64,000 nucleotides of DNA from RHLJ01 sp965212165 (GCA_965212165.1 OZ243096.1:1116001-1180000), one strand, 5' to 3'. Shown: positions 1-10,672, counted from the first letter of the stretch. The notes: generated from the letters alone by a model not told the origin. A program made the numbers and translations.

Positions 1-1
1 G

Positions 2-2962
2 AAAGAAATAGCAGAAGATTTACAGGATAAAATTGAGACTATTCCATCAGTTCTAGGAGTAGATCTTACTGGTGGACTTGAAAGAGAAGTACAGGTAGAT
101 GTAGATCTTGCTAAAATGAAATACTATGGGATAACCTTTGGCGATATCATTACAGCAATTTCACAAGAAAATGTAACTATTCCTGGTGGTGATATCTCTG
201 TTGGCACTAAGAAGTTTTTGCTTCGTGTACCTGGGCAGTATGAAGATACAGCCCTTCTTGAAGATATTGTTGTGAAGGGAGAAGAGAAAAGTCCAATATA
301 TGTTCGTGATGTAGCTAAAGTTACTTTTGGATTCAAGGAGCGAGAAACATATTCTGAACTTGGTACAGCACCAGTTATTACCCTTGGAGTAAAGAAAAGA
401 ACAGGCGAAAATATTTTAGAAACAGGTGAACGAACTAAAGCTATTCTTGAAGAAGCTCTACCTACTTTGCCACCCACAACAACATATACCATTACCAACG
501 ATCAAAGTGTTCAAGTAGTTAGCATGGTGAGTAATCTTGAGAATAATATTATCTCTGGATTAATTTTAGTTGTAGGTGTATTACTGTTCTTTTTAGGAGT
601 AAAAAATTCATCTTTTGTTGGGATATCAATTCCTCTTTCCATGTTTTTGTCGTTTATCATTCTTTCTGCTGTTGGTATTACGATGAATATGATTGTTCTC
701 TTTTCACTAATTCTTTCTTTAGGGATGTTGGTAGATAATGCCATTGTAGTGGTAGAGAATATTTATCGATACTTAGAAGAGGGGTATGATAATTTCGAAG
801 CAGCTAAGAAAGGAACTGGAGAAGTTGCAATTCCGATTATTGCCGGTACTATGACAACCATTGCTGCTTTTGCGCCGATGATATTTTGGCCTGGAATTGT
901 AGGGCAGTTTATGAGTTACTTACCTAAAACCCTCATCATAACTCTAGCGAGTTCCCTTTTTGTTGGCTTGATTATAAACCCAGTTATTTGTGCACTCTTT
1001 ATGAGTGTTGAAGGGCAAGAGAAAAAGGCGGTACTTACATCTAAGGGAAAATGGATTATAGGGGGTGGAGTTGGATTCTTTCTTCTCATATTCTTAGCAT
1101 CGAGTTTTACTACATGGGTAATGTTGATCGTTTTAGGAGTAGTCTTTTGGTTAGCCAATAAATTCGCTTTAGAACCAATTGGCAAATGGTGGCAAAATCA
1201 AGGATTAAATAAGGTGATTGGCAAATATGAAACTAGTCTAATTTGGGCATTAAATCATCGATTAAGTACAATTGGAATTTCTGTTTTCATACTATTTTCG
1301 AGTGTAGTTATGCTAACTGCTTTTAATCCTGGAACTGAATTTTTTCCAGAAAATATTCCGCCACAAGATGTTTATATACAAATAGAGACTCCAATAGGTT
1401 CGGATGTTAAATACACAAAAACAATAGTAAACGAAGTACGAGATAGAGTACAAAATTTGCCAAATATTGTAGATGTAACTAGTATTCTTGCAACTTCGGG
1501 AGCAAGCATTACTTCTGATCCAGGCGCTGGTGGTGGAGGTAATTCACCTCATAAAGGTACAGTGGCTTTAAATTTTGTGGATTTTCAAGAACGTGAAGGT
1601 GATGTATTTGAAGCCATGGAATTTTTAAGAGATCATATGACTGAGAATATTGTAGGAGCAAAAATTACCGTAGAAAAACCGGCAGATGGTCCACCAACTG
1701 GGAAACCAATCAACTTGGAAGTATCTGGTCCAAATATGGATCAACTTTCATCAATTTCGAATACAGTATTGTCCATTCTTGCAGCAGATTCAGTTTTTTC
1801 AAAAATGGATGGCTTAGATTCTAACCTTCCTGAAGCAAGGCCAGAAGTGAGAGTTGAAGTAGATCGTGAAAAGGCTGCACTCTATGAGTTGAATACAAAT
1901 GTAATTGGGATGACCATTCGACAAGCAATTAATGGTGTAGAGGCATCTAAGTTTAGAGATGGGAAAGAAGAGTATGATATTATAGTTCGTCTTAGTGATG
2001 AATATAGAGATGATATGAGTACTCTTTCAGACTTAACAGTATTCCATGAAGGTAATCAAATACCTCTTTCTGAAGTTGCAACTTGGGAGGTAAGTGATGG
2101 CTTAGGTGGTATTAATCACAAGGAGTCAGTTCGAGTTATCACTATCAGCGCTGATGTTAGGTCTGAATATCAAGCGAACGCTGTATTGGCTGACGTTCAA
2201 GGCGTATTAGGCGAATATTTAGAAGGTTTACCCGCTGGTTATTCATATAATTGGACAGGACAACAGCAGGAACAAGATGAATCGTTTGAGTTTTTAGGAA
2301 TTGCTTTTTTAATAGCATTATTCTTAATCTCATTTATTTTAGTATCACAGTTCAACTCAATAGCAAAGCCTCTCATTATATTGAGTTCTGTCATCATGTC
2401 GATGGCGGGTGTATTTTATGGTTTGGTAACTTTCCAAATGGCATTTGGATTGATGGCTTTCTTAGGAATCATCTCTTTGGCTGGAATTGTAGTAAACAAT
2501 GCTATCGTTCTGATTGATTATGTTGATATTCTGCGTGAAAGAGACGGAATGAGCTTACGTGATGCACTAATTCAAGGTGGAAAAGTTCGTTTCCGTCCAG
2601 TTATTCTAACTGCTACTACCACAGCATTAGGTCTAGTACCATTAGCAATAGGGTTTAACTTTGATTTTATAGTACTTGTTGCTACTCCATTAGAGTTTTT
2701 CTCAAATCTTCATTCTTATATTTACATGGGTGGAGAGCAAGCCGCATGGTGGGGACCAATGGCTATCGCTGTAATAGTTGGACTATTGTTTGCTACTGCA
2801 TTAACATTAATCCTTGTTCCAGTGCTTTATAGTATAATCGAAAGAAGTAGAAGGGGATTAAATAAGGTGATGTTCGGAAAAGAAGAACCCGGCATAATCA
2901 AAGATCAAAGTGCACTTAATAATGAGTCTACCAATAAGAAAGAAATGGAAGTAGCAGTTTGA
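2..2962 (+). CDS. RND efflux transporter permease subunit (5' truncated)
   Basis: This is the C-terminal 986 residues of an inner-membrane resistance-nodulation-division pump of the AcrB/HAE1 type, which exports substrates by proton antiport with a fusion protein and an outer-membrane channel. The reading frame is open to the window edge, so the ATG at 116 is internal and the start lies outside. Visible are the periplasmic porter parts, the TM4 motif GMLVDNAIVVVEN with the proton-relay Asp, and the second-half repeat GIVVNNAIVLIDY. Two clusters of hydrophobic helices flank a large periplasmic loop. Partner genes would be upstream, out of view. The substrate cannot be told from sequence. Family assignment is firm. 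Confidence 0.93.
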   Translation, partial: KEIAEDLQDKIETIPSVLGVDLTGGLEREVQVDVDLAKMKYYGITFGDIITAISQENVTIPGGDISVGTKKFLLRVPGQYEDTALLEDIVVKGEEKSPIYVRDVAKVTFGFKERETYSELGTAPVITLGVKKRTGENILETGERTKAILEEALPTLPPTTTYTITNDQSVQVVSMVSNLENNIISGLILVVGVLLFFLGVKNSSFVGISIPLSMFLSFIILSAVGITMNMIVLFSLILSLGMLVDNAIVVVENIYRYLEEGYDNFEAAKKGTGEVAIPIIAGTMTTIAAFAPMIFWPGIVGQFMSYLPKTLIITLASSLFVGLIINPVICALFMSVEGQEKKAVLTSKGKWIIGGGVGFFLLIFLASSFTTWVMLIVLGVVFWLANKFALEPIGKWWQNQGLNKVIGKYETSLIWALNHRLSTIGISVFILFSSVVMLTAFNPGTEFFPENIPPQDVYIQIETPIGSDVKYTKTIVNEVRDRVQNLPNIVDVTSILATSGASITSDPGAGGGGNSPHKGTVALNFVDFQEREGDVFEAMEFLRDHMTENIVGAKITVEKPADGPPTGKPINLEVSGPNMDQLSSISNTVLSILAADSVFSKMDGLDSNLPEARPEVRVEVDREKAALYELNTNVIGMTIRQAINGVEASKFRDGKEEYDIIVRLSDEYRDDMSTLSDLTVFHEGNQIPLSEVATWEVSDGLGGINHKESVRVITISADVRSEYQANAVLADVQGVLGEYLEGLPAGYSYNWTGQQQEQDESFEFLGIAFLIALFLISFILVSQFNSIAKPLIILSSVIMSMAGVFYGLVTFQMAFGLMAFLGIISLAGIVVNNAIVLIDYVDILRERDGMSLRDALIQGGKVRFRPVILTATTTALGLVPLAIGFNFDFIVLVATPLEFFSNLHSYIYMGGEQAAWWGPMAIAVIVGLLFATALTLILVPVLYSIIERSRRGLNKVMFGKEEPGIIKDQSALNNESTNKKEMEVAV

Positions 2963-2978
2963 TCAAAATAAATATTTT

Positions 2979-3013
2979 AAAAAAGCCTGTTTAGTCAATA
3001 AGCAGGCTTTTTT
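2979..3013 (+). terminator. Rho-independent terminator after the RND gene
   Basis: AAAAAAGCCTG and CAGGCTTTTTT form a perfect inverted repeat with a 13-base loop, ending in a T run, 16 bases after the RND stop codon. Confidence 0.85.
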
Positions 3014-3064
3014 ATTTTAGAAAAGCTTTATCTTTTAGGAAATTATCAACCGAATTGTAGTCCA

Positions 3065-3472
3065 TTGATACAAAGAATTCAAACAGTCTTCCTTTTACTA
3101 GCCTTAATGTGTAATACTCTTGTGTATTTTACCCCAATTTATAGTAGGGCAATTGAAGATCCACAACAGTGGATTGGAATTGGTTTGGCATTGTCATTAC
3201 TTATTGCGGCACTACTCTCAGTATTTTCAGTTTTCTTATTTAAGAATAGGAAAACTCAAATCGCTTGGGTAAAAAAAGCAGCACTAGTTGAAGTAGTAGC
3301 CTTGGGTTTTTCAAGTGGTGTATTTTTTTCACTTGGAGGAATTGGAACATATTTGTGGGATGAAGCAATTGGTACAGGACTTATAGTATTGAGTTTTGCA
3401 TTTCAATTATTAGCACTCAAATTTATAAATAAAGACGAAAAGCTAGTTAAGTCTATGGATCGTATTCGGTAA
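3065..3472 (+). CDS. DUF4293 family integral membrane protein
   Basis: A 135-residue protein with about four hydrophobic segments. The opening MIQRIQTVFLLLA and the closing ...INKDEKLVKSMDRIR match the DUF4293 family of small Bacteroidetes membrane proteins of unknown function. The start is a TTG; it is chosen because family members begin with MIQRIQ. The stop codon overlaps the ATG of the next gene (TAATG), so the two are probably translationally coupled. Confidence 0.82.
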   Translation: MIQRIQTVFLLLALMCNTLVYFTPIYSRAIEDPQQWIGIGLALSLLIAALLSVFSVFLFKNRKTQIAWVKKAALVEVVALGFSSGVFFSLGGIGTYLWDEAIGTGLIVLSFAFQLLALKFINKDEKLVKSMDRIR

Positions 3473-4392
3473 TGGAAGCTAAGAAGCACGAAGATTTTTC
3501 TAAGCTTAAAGTCTATACATTACTCACTTTTGGCATTTTAGCCATAGGTTTTTCACCAATATTAGTGAAAGTTGTTACTAATGAATCCGCTTTCTTAGTA
3601 GCAGCAACTCGAACCGTGTTTGCATTTCTTTTACTTATACCAGTCTATTATAGATCGGCTAAGAATTCACCAAAGAGAGAAGTCACTTTAAAAGAACAGG
3701 TCTGGGTAGCAATCTCAGGAATTTTATTGGGTCTGCATCTCATATGCTGGATTTCATCAATCTATTTTACTTCTATTGCCTCCGCTTCAATATTAGTAAC
3801 TACTCATCCAATAATTCTTATAGTGATAGAACGTTTTGTATTTAAATATACATTCCGACCGATTGTTTGGGTAGGTGTTTTAATATCATTTTCAGGTTCA
3901 TTAATTCTTGGGTACGCTGATTCTGGAATAGATGGAACTTATTCAAACCCATTACTTGGAAATAGTTTAGCTGTGTTAGCTTCAATTATTTTTGCTGGTT
4001 ATTTTTTAATTGGAAATAGAGTAAGACAAAATAGAAACTGGATAGAATATGTTTTCCCTGTTTATGGTTTTGCAGCACTTACATGTGTAATCGCACTTCT
4101 TATTGTTGATGGGATATCCTTCCAAGTTAGTGGTCTAGTTGTTTTAGTAGGATTCGGATTAGCATTGGGACCACAAATTGCAGGTCATGGAGCTTTAAAT
4201 TATGCGGTTAAATATGTGTCGCCAACTTTAATTGCAACACTCATTCTTTTTGAGCCAGCAGCTTCGTCAATAATGGCGTTTTTCTTCTTTGGAGAGATTC
4301 CATTACCTCTTTCTTTCGTTGGTATGGCAATAATATTGACAGGTATAGTATTAACATGGTCAAAAAAGAAAGTACCTAAAACGAGTAACTGA
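3472..4392 (+). CDS. EamA/DMT family transporter
   Basis: A 306-residue inner-membrane protein with about ten transmembrane helices arranged as two EamA repeats (roughly residues 12-150 and 160-298), as in the drug/metabolite transporter superfamily (RhaT/YdcZ-like). Such proteins export or import small metabolites; the substrate is not predictable. The start overlaps the stop of the DUF4293 gene by one base. Its 3' end overlaps the convergent TonB receptor gene by 17 bases. Confidence 0.9.
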   Translation: MEAKKHEDFSKLKVYTLLTFGILAIGFSPILVKVVTNESAFLVAATRTVFAFLLLIPVYYRSAKNSPKREVTLKEQVWVAISGILLGLHLICWISSIYFTSIASASILVTTHPIILIVIERFVFKYTFRPIVWVGVLISFSGSLILGYADSGIDGTYSNPLLGNSLAVLASIIFAGYFLIGNRVRQNRNWIEYVFPVYGFAALTCVIALLIVDGISFQVSGLVVLVGFGLALGPQIAGHGALNYAVKYVSPTLIATLILFEPAASSIMAFFFFGEIPLPLSFVGMAIILTGIVLTWSKKKVPKTSN

Positions 4393-6817
4393 GGCTGACT
4401 GTTAAATTTCGTCCCATTCCATCTAAACCACTGGCATGTTCTCGATACGCAGTGTCGGCGAGATTATCAGCAATCAATTTTAGATTTAGATGTTCCTTTG
4501 CTTGATAATTTGCGAAAAATTGAATGTTTACAAAACCATCTGTTCCATTTTCTGATATGCGAATATCTCCAATTTCATCAGGCGAAATTCTACGGTGAGA
4601 GAAAGCGTATCTTGCTTGAGGTCGTATGGATATTTTATCATTTAATGAATAGTCTAAATAAAACACGCCATTAGCAGGTGGTATTCTATCTGCGGGATCC
4701 ATAGAACCGTCCTCATTAGTTAGGTTTCCCCATGTATAGGTAAATGTTACTCCACTTTTTAAAAATTCATTTATGGTGTGATCTCCTCTAAATTCTATAC
4801 CTAAAAGATCAAGCGACGTAGCATTTTCATTAGTCACTTCCATATATACATTATCAACCCCAGAAGTATTATTACTAGTAACAATTTGCCCTAATTCATT
4901 AACAGTATTTCCAGTTCCAAAACGGTTTATTTTATCGAAATAATGCAGCCAAAAAGCAAAAATTTCGGTATGGAAATCATCAGATGTATATTGAATCCCT
5001 AAATCAAAATTTGTTGTTTTTTCAGGCTTGAGATTAGTATTAGGTGTTTGAAACTGATCACTTCTCCGTATTCCAACTTCAGATAAATCCGAAATATTTG
5101 GAGCTCGAAAACCAGACGAAATATTACTCAAAAAAGTAACTTCTGGGTTTAATTCATAAGTGATTCCTAGTGAACCCGTTAATTGACCATAATTGGATGA
5201 GTATGGCGCAAATTTTCTATCAGATTGAACGCCTTCAAAAGGTATGTTTGCAAAAGTATGTGAGTATCGAATACCGTATTCAAAACTTAATTCCTTAGAA
5301 ATCAAATGATCTAGTTGGGCAAAGATACCAGATAAAATGTATTCAGACCCATCTGGATATCTAGGAAGTAAGATGTCATCAAAACTTGAATACCTCTTAC
5401 TACTAACCAAATCATAGGAAATATCTCCACCCCATTTAAGATATAGTTTATCATTTATTGATGATCCAATATCAATAGAAAGTTGAAGTTGATTACTAGT
5501 ATTTTGATCAAAATTAGTGGTGTCACTAAATAAAAAATTGTAGTCTCTATCAATTGGATTAACCGAATATTCGGGGAAATTGTTATAAGCAAAATCTTGC
5601 TCTTTTCTGAAATCTTTTAGTTTAAAGTACCCGAACTTAATACCAATAGATTCAAAGGTACTATTCAATTTAGCAACTCTAAATTCTGCAGTATTCCCCC
5701 AAAAAAGTAGCGGAGAAGTATTTGAGTAATACCCAAATTGAGGAGTGAGTCCATTGTCTTTTTCTTGAATACTATACCCAAGCGTAATCCTATCTAATCT
5801 TGCCGCATCAGGAATTTCTCCATAATAGCTTACTAAATTTAAGTTAGTTTTTTGGCTTGTTTTTATTTTCGAAGAGAGAAGAAAAGATTTAAACTGATAA
5901 TCGGCGTTGGATAGTCTATCCCCATAGGGAAACCAAAGTGCTTCATTAGTTTGGGAACTCATTTTATAGTATTCAAAATCACGATAACTACCTCCTGCAA
6001 ATAAGGTGAAGTTTTTTGATTGGTATGCAAGTTTACCGTGAATTGTTTTCTCCCCATTTCCCTCAAAATTAAATGTACTCAGTGCTTCTCCTTTTAAGGT
6101 TGCTGTGGATGAATAATCATGAACAATAGGAGAGACATTAACTCCTCCAGAAAGAGCATCACTTCCATAGTAAACCGACACAGGTCCGCGATATACATCA
6201 AGTTTATTGATCAATAGAGGATCTATTGCACCGAAATACTGATTTTGACCAGATCTAACGAAAGAGGGATTCATCCTCATCCCATTAAACAGATAAAGAA
6301 CATCTCGCCCCGCTCGCCCGCGAATATAGATACTCCCTTGCCCTACACTAGTTTGCTGGATAAAAACACCACTTTCGGCGCGTAAGAGCTCAACAGCCGT
6401 AACTGTTGACTTATCAGAAAGCTGTTCAATAGAAACAGAACTTCGAGCAATAGGAGATGAATTTGTAATTGGATTTAAAGTTCTATCTGGTGATACAATT
6501 ATTTCATCCATCCCTAAAATGGAAGGTTTCATAAAAAAGACTAAACTTGTGTCAACTCTAAATATCTCAACAAACCTAGATTCATAACCAAGGGCAGAAA
6601 AGCGAATTGTGATTGGGAAAGTTTTAATATCTAATGAAAATTCCCCAAGCTTATTTGTACTAGTTCCATGATCAGAACTTTCAATCAAAATATTCACTTC
6701 AGAGATTGGAGTAAAAGACTTAGAGTCTTTAATAATTCCACTGACTTGTGCATTTATAGAGCTTACAAAAAAGAGTAAAAGGAAATACACTATTAGTACA
6801 TGGTGTATAGCTTTCAT
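4376..6817 (-). CDS. TonB-dependent outer-membrane receptor with carboxypeptidase-regulatory-like domain
   Basis: An 813-residue outer-membrane active transporter. A signal peptide ends near residue 23 (SSINA-Q), followed by a carboxypeptidase regulatory-like domain (about 25-105), a plug domain (about 120-225, with GSIYIRGRAGRDVLYLFNG) and a C-terminal 22-strand-type barrel ending in Phe. The C-terminal YREHASGLDGMGRN is reminiscent of haem/vitamin B12/siderophore receptors, but the ligand is unknown. It stands alone and is divergent from the lytic transglycosylase across a 189-base gap in which I see no cobalamin riboswitch. Confidence 0.92.
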   Translation of the reverse strand: MKAIHHVLIVYFLLLFFVSSINAQVSGIIKDSKSFTPISEVNILIESSDHGTSTNKLGEFSLDIKTFPITIRFSALGYESRFVEIFRVDTSLVFFMKPSILGMDEIIVSPDRTLNPITNSSPIARSSVSIEQLSDKSTVTAVELLRAESGVFIQQTSVGQGSIYIRGRAGRDVLYLFNGMRMNPSFVRSGQNQYFGAIDPLLINKLDVYRGPVSVYYGSDALSGGVNVSPIVHDYSSTATLKGEALSTFNFEGNGEKTIHGKLAYQSKNFTLFAGGSYRDFEYYKMSSQTNEALWFPYGDRLSNADYQFKSFLLSSKIKTSQKTNLNLVSYYGEIPDAARLDRITLGYSIQEKDNGLTPQFGYYSNTSPLLFWGNTAEFRVAKLNSTFESIGIKFGYFKLKDFRKEQDFAYNNFPEYSVNPIDRDYNFLFSDTTNFDQNTSNQLQLSIDIGSSINDKLYLKWGGDISYDLVSSKRYSSFDDILLPRYPDGSEYILSGIFAQLDHLISKELSFEYGIRYSHTFANIPFEGVQSDRKFAPYSSNYGQLTGSLGITYELNPEVTFLSNISSGFRAPNISDLSEVGIRRSDQFQTPNTNLKPEKTTNFDLGIQYTSDDFHTEIFAFWLHYFDKINRFGTGNTVNELGQIVTSNNTSGVDNVYMEVTNENATSLDLLGIEFRGDHTINEFLKSGVTFTYTWGNLTNEDGSMDPADRIPPANGVFYLDYSLNDKISIRPQARYAFSHRRISPDEIGDIRISENGTDGFVNIQFFANYQAKEHLNLKLIADNLADTAYREHASGLDGMGRNLTVSLSYSF

Positions 6818-7006
6818 TATGAGTAGTAGTTTTTTAACAAATTATGAATTATCCCTTAAGAATTAGTGTTTTAGAGTTTTTATAGATTAATTGTTATTAA
6901 TGAATACGTGAAAACTGAGTAAATACTCTTAGATTGTGCATGATTTAACGTCAGATAAGAAACTTAATTTTATAAAAAGACTATCTGAAAGTTTTATCCT
7001 TCTTTA

Positions 7007-8515
7007 ATGCTATTAAAAGATAACATATCGTTTAAATATAAAAGAGCAGTAATATCCATTTCTGCAATCTTATTTCTTTCAGCATGTAATATTCAAAAAG
7101 AGAGCCCTAAAATTATTGAGCAGGATATTCTAGGGGTTTCAATTGATCAACCCGTTCAAAGAGACTTAGCTGAAATAAAGAGGAGTGGTGTTCTAAGAAT
7201 GATTACCAGCTATAGTTCGGGATCATATTTTTTGTATCGTGGTATACAGGTTGGCTTTGAGTATGAACTTGTACGTGAATTTGCAAATAAAAATGATTTA
7301 GCTCTAGAGGTTGTTATCCCGGGTGAAGACGAAAATCCATATGACTTGTTAAATAGTGGAGCTGGGGATTTAATCGCTGCTAATTATACTATAACTCCTG
7401 AGCGAGATGAAATAGTAAACTTTACAAGACCTTATAACTTAGTTAATCAAATAATTGTAGTATCTGAAGAACTGGGCTTTGAACCAGAAAGTATAAGTGA
7501 ATTGGCCGGCATTCCAATTACAATTCGAAGAAATAGCTCTTATTTTCAGGAACTGAAGGAGCTACAAGATGAAGGATTTGATATTACTATCAACTTAGTA
7601 TCAGAAGAAATGGATACTGAGTCTTTATTATTCCAAGTAGCTAATGGTACCTATGTTGCTACTGTTGCTGACGATAATATTTTTTCAGCAAGTAATAAAT
7701 ATATGAGAGGTTTAGTTAAAGGTCCAACAATATCAGAGAGAGATGAGATTGCTTGGGCAGTTAGAAGTAATGCTTCAGATTTGGAGGCTAAGTTTAATCG
7801 GTTTTTATATCAGCATTTCAAATATGACGAGAATGGAATACCTAAAAGATCAACATTCTTAAATGTACTCAGGAAAAAATACTATGAAGGAAGTTCTCAA
7901 ATAGAGGATTACTTTAAACCAGATTATGAAACTCGTCAATATGGAAATATATCTCCATACGATAGTTTGATTCAAGTTGTAGCAAATGAGTTTTCACTTG
8001 ACTGGGTTATGTTGACAGCAATTGCGGCTCAAGAATCTAAATTTGATCCATATTCTGAAAGTTGGGCGGGCGCAAGAGGTATTATGCAGGTTATTCCAAG
8101 GTTTTCTGAAGTTCAAAAAGATTCACTTTATGTACCAGAAATCAATATTCGAGAAGGTGCTCGAATCATAAAAGAACATCTTGAGCATTATTCATATATG
8201 GATTCAACAAACCAATGGCAGATTGCACTAGCAACCTACAATGCAGGAATGGGACACGTAGCTGATGCTAGAAGACTATCGATTGATCAAAATAAGAATC
8301 CCAATGAGTGGCTAACGATATCAGAATCTCTTTTAAAATTAATGCAACGTAGATACTACCAGAATGCTCGTTATGGATTTTGCAGAGGAATTGAAACTGT
8401 ACGATATGTTAATGAAATAATGAATCGATACAATACATATCAAGCAATTCTTGCACTTTCTAACTCAAGAAATGATCGATTTGCACCAGTTTTTGGTATA
8501 AAAACTTTTAATTGA
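7007..8515 (+). CDS. MltF-like lytic transglycosylase lipoprotein
   Basis: A 502-residue lipoprotein that should cleave peptidoglycan glycan strands. The signal peptide ends in the lipobox LSAC with lipidated Cys27. Residues about 55-285 form a solute-binding (SBP_bac_3) domain and about 325-460 an SLT domain; AIAAQESKFDP holds the catalytic Glu343, followed by GARGIMQVIP and ALATYNAGMGHV. This order is that of E. coli MltF, which senses muropeptide through the N-terminal domain. Here the anchor is a lipid, as the lipobox shows. Its 3' end overlaps the convergent phosphatase gene by 8 bases. Confidence 0.92.
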   Translation: MLLKDNISFKYKRAVISISAILFLSACNIQKESPKIIEQDILGVSIDQPVQRDLAEIKRSGVLRMITSYSSGSYFLYRGIQVGFEYELVREFANKNDLALEVVIPGEDENPYDLLNSGAGDLIAANYTITPERDEIVNFTRPYNLVNQIIVVSEELGFEPESISELAGIPITIRRNSSYFQELKELQDEGFDITINLVSEEMDTESLLFQVANGTYVATVADDNIFSASNKYMRGLVKGPTISERDEIAWAVRSNASDLEAKFNRFLYQHFKYDENGIPKRSTFLNVLRKKYYEGSSQIEDYFKPDYETRQYGNISPYDSLIQVVANEFSLDWVMLTAIAAQESKFDPYSESWAGARGIMQVIPRFSEVQKDSLYVPEINIREGARIIKEHLEHYSYMDSTNQWQIALATYNAGMGHVADARRLSIDQNKNPNEWLTISESLLKLMQRRYYQNARYGFCRGIETVRYVNEIMNRYNTYQAILALSNSRNDRFAPVFGIKTFN

Positions 8516-10229
8516 CTCTAAGTACGATCATTGTGATATCATCGTACTGAATATTTTCTGAGAACTCATTTATATCATCAATCACAGCGTTCATTATTTC
8601 GGATGAATTCCTCTCTCTATTTTTATTAATACAATTGATCAATCTTTCCTCCTCATATTCTTCTGATTGATCTGGGTTCATTGCTTCAGTAACGCCATCT
8701 GTATAGAAAACAAGTAGGTCTCCTTGTTGGAATTCAATTTCAGAACATTCATATTGCATAAGCGTTGGCATAGCGCCAAGAATTACACCGCCTTCATCTA
8801 ATAAAATTGGCTTTGCATTATTCTTTCTAAAAAGCATTGGTGGGTTATGACCAGCATTTACAAACTTAAACCGCTTTCTATCATTTGAAACCTTGCCCCA
8901 GAAAAAAGTGATAAACTTATCAGGTGGTGTATTGTCGTGGATAATATTATTAATTCTACCAGAAGCATCCTCTAATGAGACATTAAGGGGAGCTAATGCA
9001 TGAATCATAGATTGAAGATTTGCCATTAAAAGTGATGCAGGAACTCCTTTCCCTGTTACATCAGCAATAGCAATTAAATGACCATCATCTTCTAATTTTA
9101 AAAGGTCAAAGTAATCACCACCCACTTGTCGTGAAGAAACATTAACGGCTGCAATATCAAAGCCTTCAATTTGAGGAATAGGATCGGGCAAAAGTCCTCT
9201 TTGGATGGTTTTAGCTAGATTCAATTCCTCTTCCATTCTTTCTTTTTCAATCTGCTCTTCAAGTAAAAGAGTTTTTTGAATGGTAAGTAATGCGAGGTTA
9301 CCCAATGATTGCAAAAAGTTAACTTCAGATTCCCCAAATCCTTCTTTAGTAGCTCTTTGTCCTACTCCAACTAGTCCAATTTTATCGTTTTGAAAACGTA
9401 GTCCGATTACAAGTTGAAAATTGTTATCATCCAAAAAAGGACATCCTTCAGTTCCATCAATATGACGAACATCTTCAAATGCAAAAAGTTTATCTAATTG
9501 TTCTGCATCAGGCTCTTCGTTCACCCCACTTATTGATACGATTGTTTTTTTACCGCCAATATCTAAGGCAAAAAAGAATGTTCTGATCAACATTTGCCCC
9601 AACATTGCGAATTTGAATACACGGGCAATTTCATCCCGATCAACCATCAGATTGAAGTCTTTACTGAGCTCTAATAGAGTATTTAAATCATGGACTTTAC
9701 GGTCGAGTCGACGATTAATATGACGTAACTCTTGAAACATTCTAGAGTTAGCAATTGCCACAGAAGATATAATACTTAAACTTTCGATAAACTCGATCTC
9801 AGGCTGAGTAAGAGTTTGCTTATTCCCCTTTGGCCCAAGGCATAAAAATCCAAGATGATGATTACTTGTTTTCAGATTAAAAAGTACACTCCCTTGATCG
9901 ATTCCGAGGGTATCAAAAACATGGGTAAAATCAGGGCCATAAATTATGGAACTTTCGAGAACTGAAAGATCAAACTCAGCGTTAATTTCGTCGTCTTCAC
10001 TAAGCCATCCACGACCTTTCGATTTTGAAACAAAATAGGCTTCATCTCCTGGTTTATGAATAATTATCATACCCTTAGGTACGAGTAATTTACCCATAGT
10101 AATAAGCAAGAGATTATTTAATACAAAGTCTGGGTCTTGTGATTCAATTAGAAGCCGACTTGTTTCAAGTAGGGTTCTGAGCTCAAATCGGCTGTGGCGT
10201 TCTTCAGTTGATGGAGAAAGTGTACTCAC
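8508..10229 (-). CDS. RsbU-like PP2C serine phosphatase with GAF domains
   Basis: A 573-residue cytoplasmic phosphatase. Two GAF-like sensory regions (about 1-170 and 180-325) are followed by a short coiled-coil linker and a SpoIIE/RsbU-type PP2C domain (about 345-573). The metal-binding Asp motifs are present: GGDYFDLL, IADVTGKG, FYTDGVTEA and YDDITMIVL. By family, it should dephosphorylate a STAS-domain antagonist, and such an antagonist is encoded two genes upstream. The start is a GTG, 6 bases after the anti-sigma gene's stop. The GAF ligand is unknown. Confidence 0.93.
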   Translation of the reverse strand: MSTLSPSTEERHSRFELRTLLETSRLLIESQDPDFVLNNLLLITMGKLLVPKGMIIIHKPGDEAYFVSKSKGRGWLSEDDEINAEFDLSVLESSIIYGPDFTHVFDTLGIDQGSVLFNLKTSNHHLGFLCLGPKGNKQTLTQPEIEFIESLSIISSVAIANSRMFQELRHINRRLDRKVHDLNTLLELSKDFNLMVDRDEIARVFKFAMLGQMLIRTFFFALDIGGKKTIVSISGVNEEPDAEQLDKLFAFEDVRHIDGTEGCPFLDDNNFQLVIGLRFQNDKIGLVGVGQRATKEGFGESEVNFLQSLGNLALLTIQKTLLLEEQIEKERMEEELNLAKTIQRGLLPDPIPQIEGFDIAAVNVSSRQVGGDYFDLLKLEDDGHLIAIADVTGKGVPASLLMANLQSMIHALAPLNVSLEDASGRINNIIHDNTPPDKFITFFWGKVSNDRKRFKFVNAGHNPPMLFRKNNAKPILLDEGGVILGAMPTLMQYECSEIEFQQGDLLVFYTDGVTEAMNPDQSEEYEEERLINCINKNRERNSSEIMNAVIDDINEFSENIQYDDITMIVLRVN

Positions 10230-10235
10230 GGCAAC

Positions 10236-10658
10236 TCAAAGATTTTTTACCATTCTAATTTCATTCATTTGACCTTTACGGTTGTACTGAACTTGATCCA
10301 TAAGCTTTTGAATGAGAAAAACCCCCATTCCACCTCTTTGCTTATTCTTAATTCTCTTTAAAATATCAGGAGCTTTATACTCTTCTGGTTTAAACCCTTC
10401 TCCTTCATCCATAATTGAAATCCAAAGCTGAGTATTATTAGTGCCAAGTTCAATTTTCACTGGCTTTGAAGGAGTGTTATTGTAAGCGTGCTTAATGATA
10501 TTTGTATAAGCTTCATCAACTGCTAAACGAATCTCAGAGATATCCTTTTCTGATAGGCCTAGGTTTTGAGCATGCTCAGCAACAAAATCACGCACCTCAG
10601 CCAAATGCTTTGTAGAAGAATCTACTGAAAGAGTGTATATGTTATTTGCAGTTGCCAC
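10236..10658 (-). CDS. RsbW/SpoIIAB-like anti-sigma factor serine kinase
   Basis: A 140-residue HATPase_c protein with an N box (RLAVDEAYTNIIKHAY), a G1 box (IMDEGEGF) and a G2 box (RGGMGVFLIQKLMD). Family members bind ATP, phosphorylate a STAS antagonist on serine, and otherwise hold a sigma factor or another target. It uses a GTG start and lies between the STAS gene (14 bases away) and the phosphatase gene. No sigma-factor gene is nearby, so its target is not evident. Confidence 0.93.
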   Translation of the reverse strand: MATANNIYTLSVDSSTKHLAEVRDFVAEHAQNLGLSEKDISEIRLAVDEAYTNIIKHAYNNTPSKPVKIELGTNNTQLWISIMDEGEGFKPEEYKAPDILKRIKNKQRGGMGVFLIQKLMDQVQYNRKGQMNEIRMVKNL

Positions 10659-10672
10659 GGGTATACTAACTT

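Noticed and set aside
6818..7006. Cobalamin riboswitch upstream of the TonB receptor
   Set aside because: No B12-box-like conserved core is visible in the 189-base gap; it is AT-rich with no strong long-range pairing by eye.
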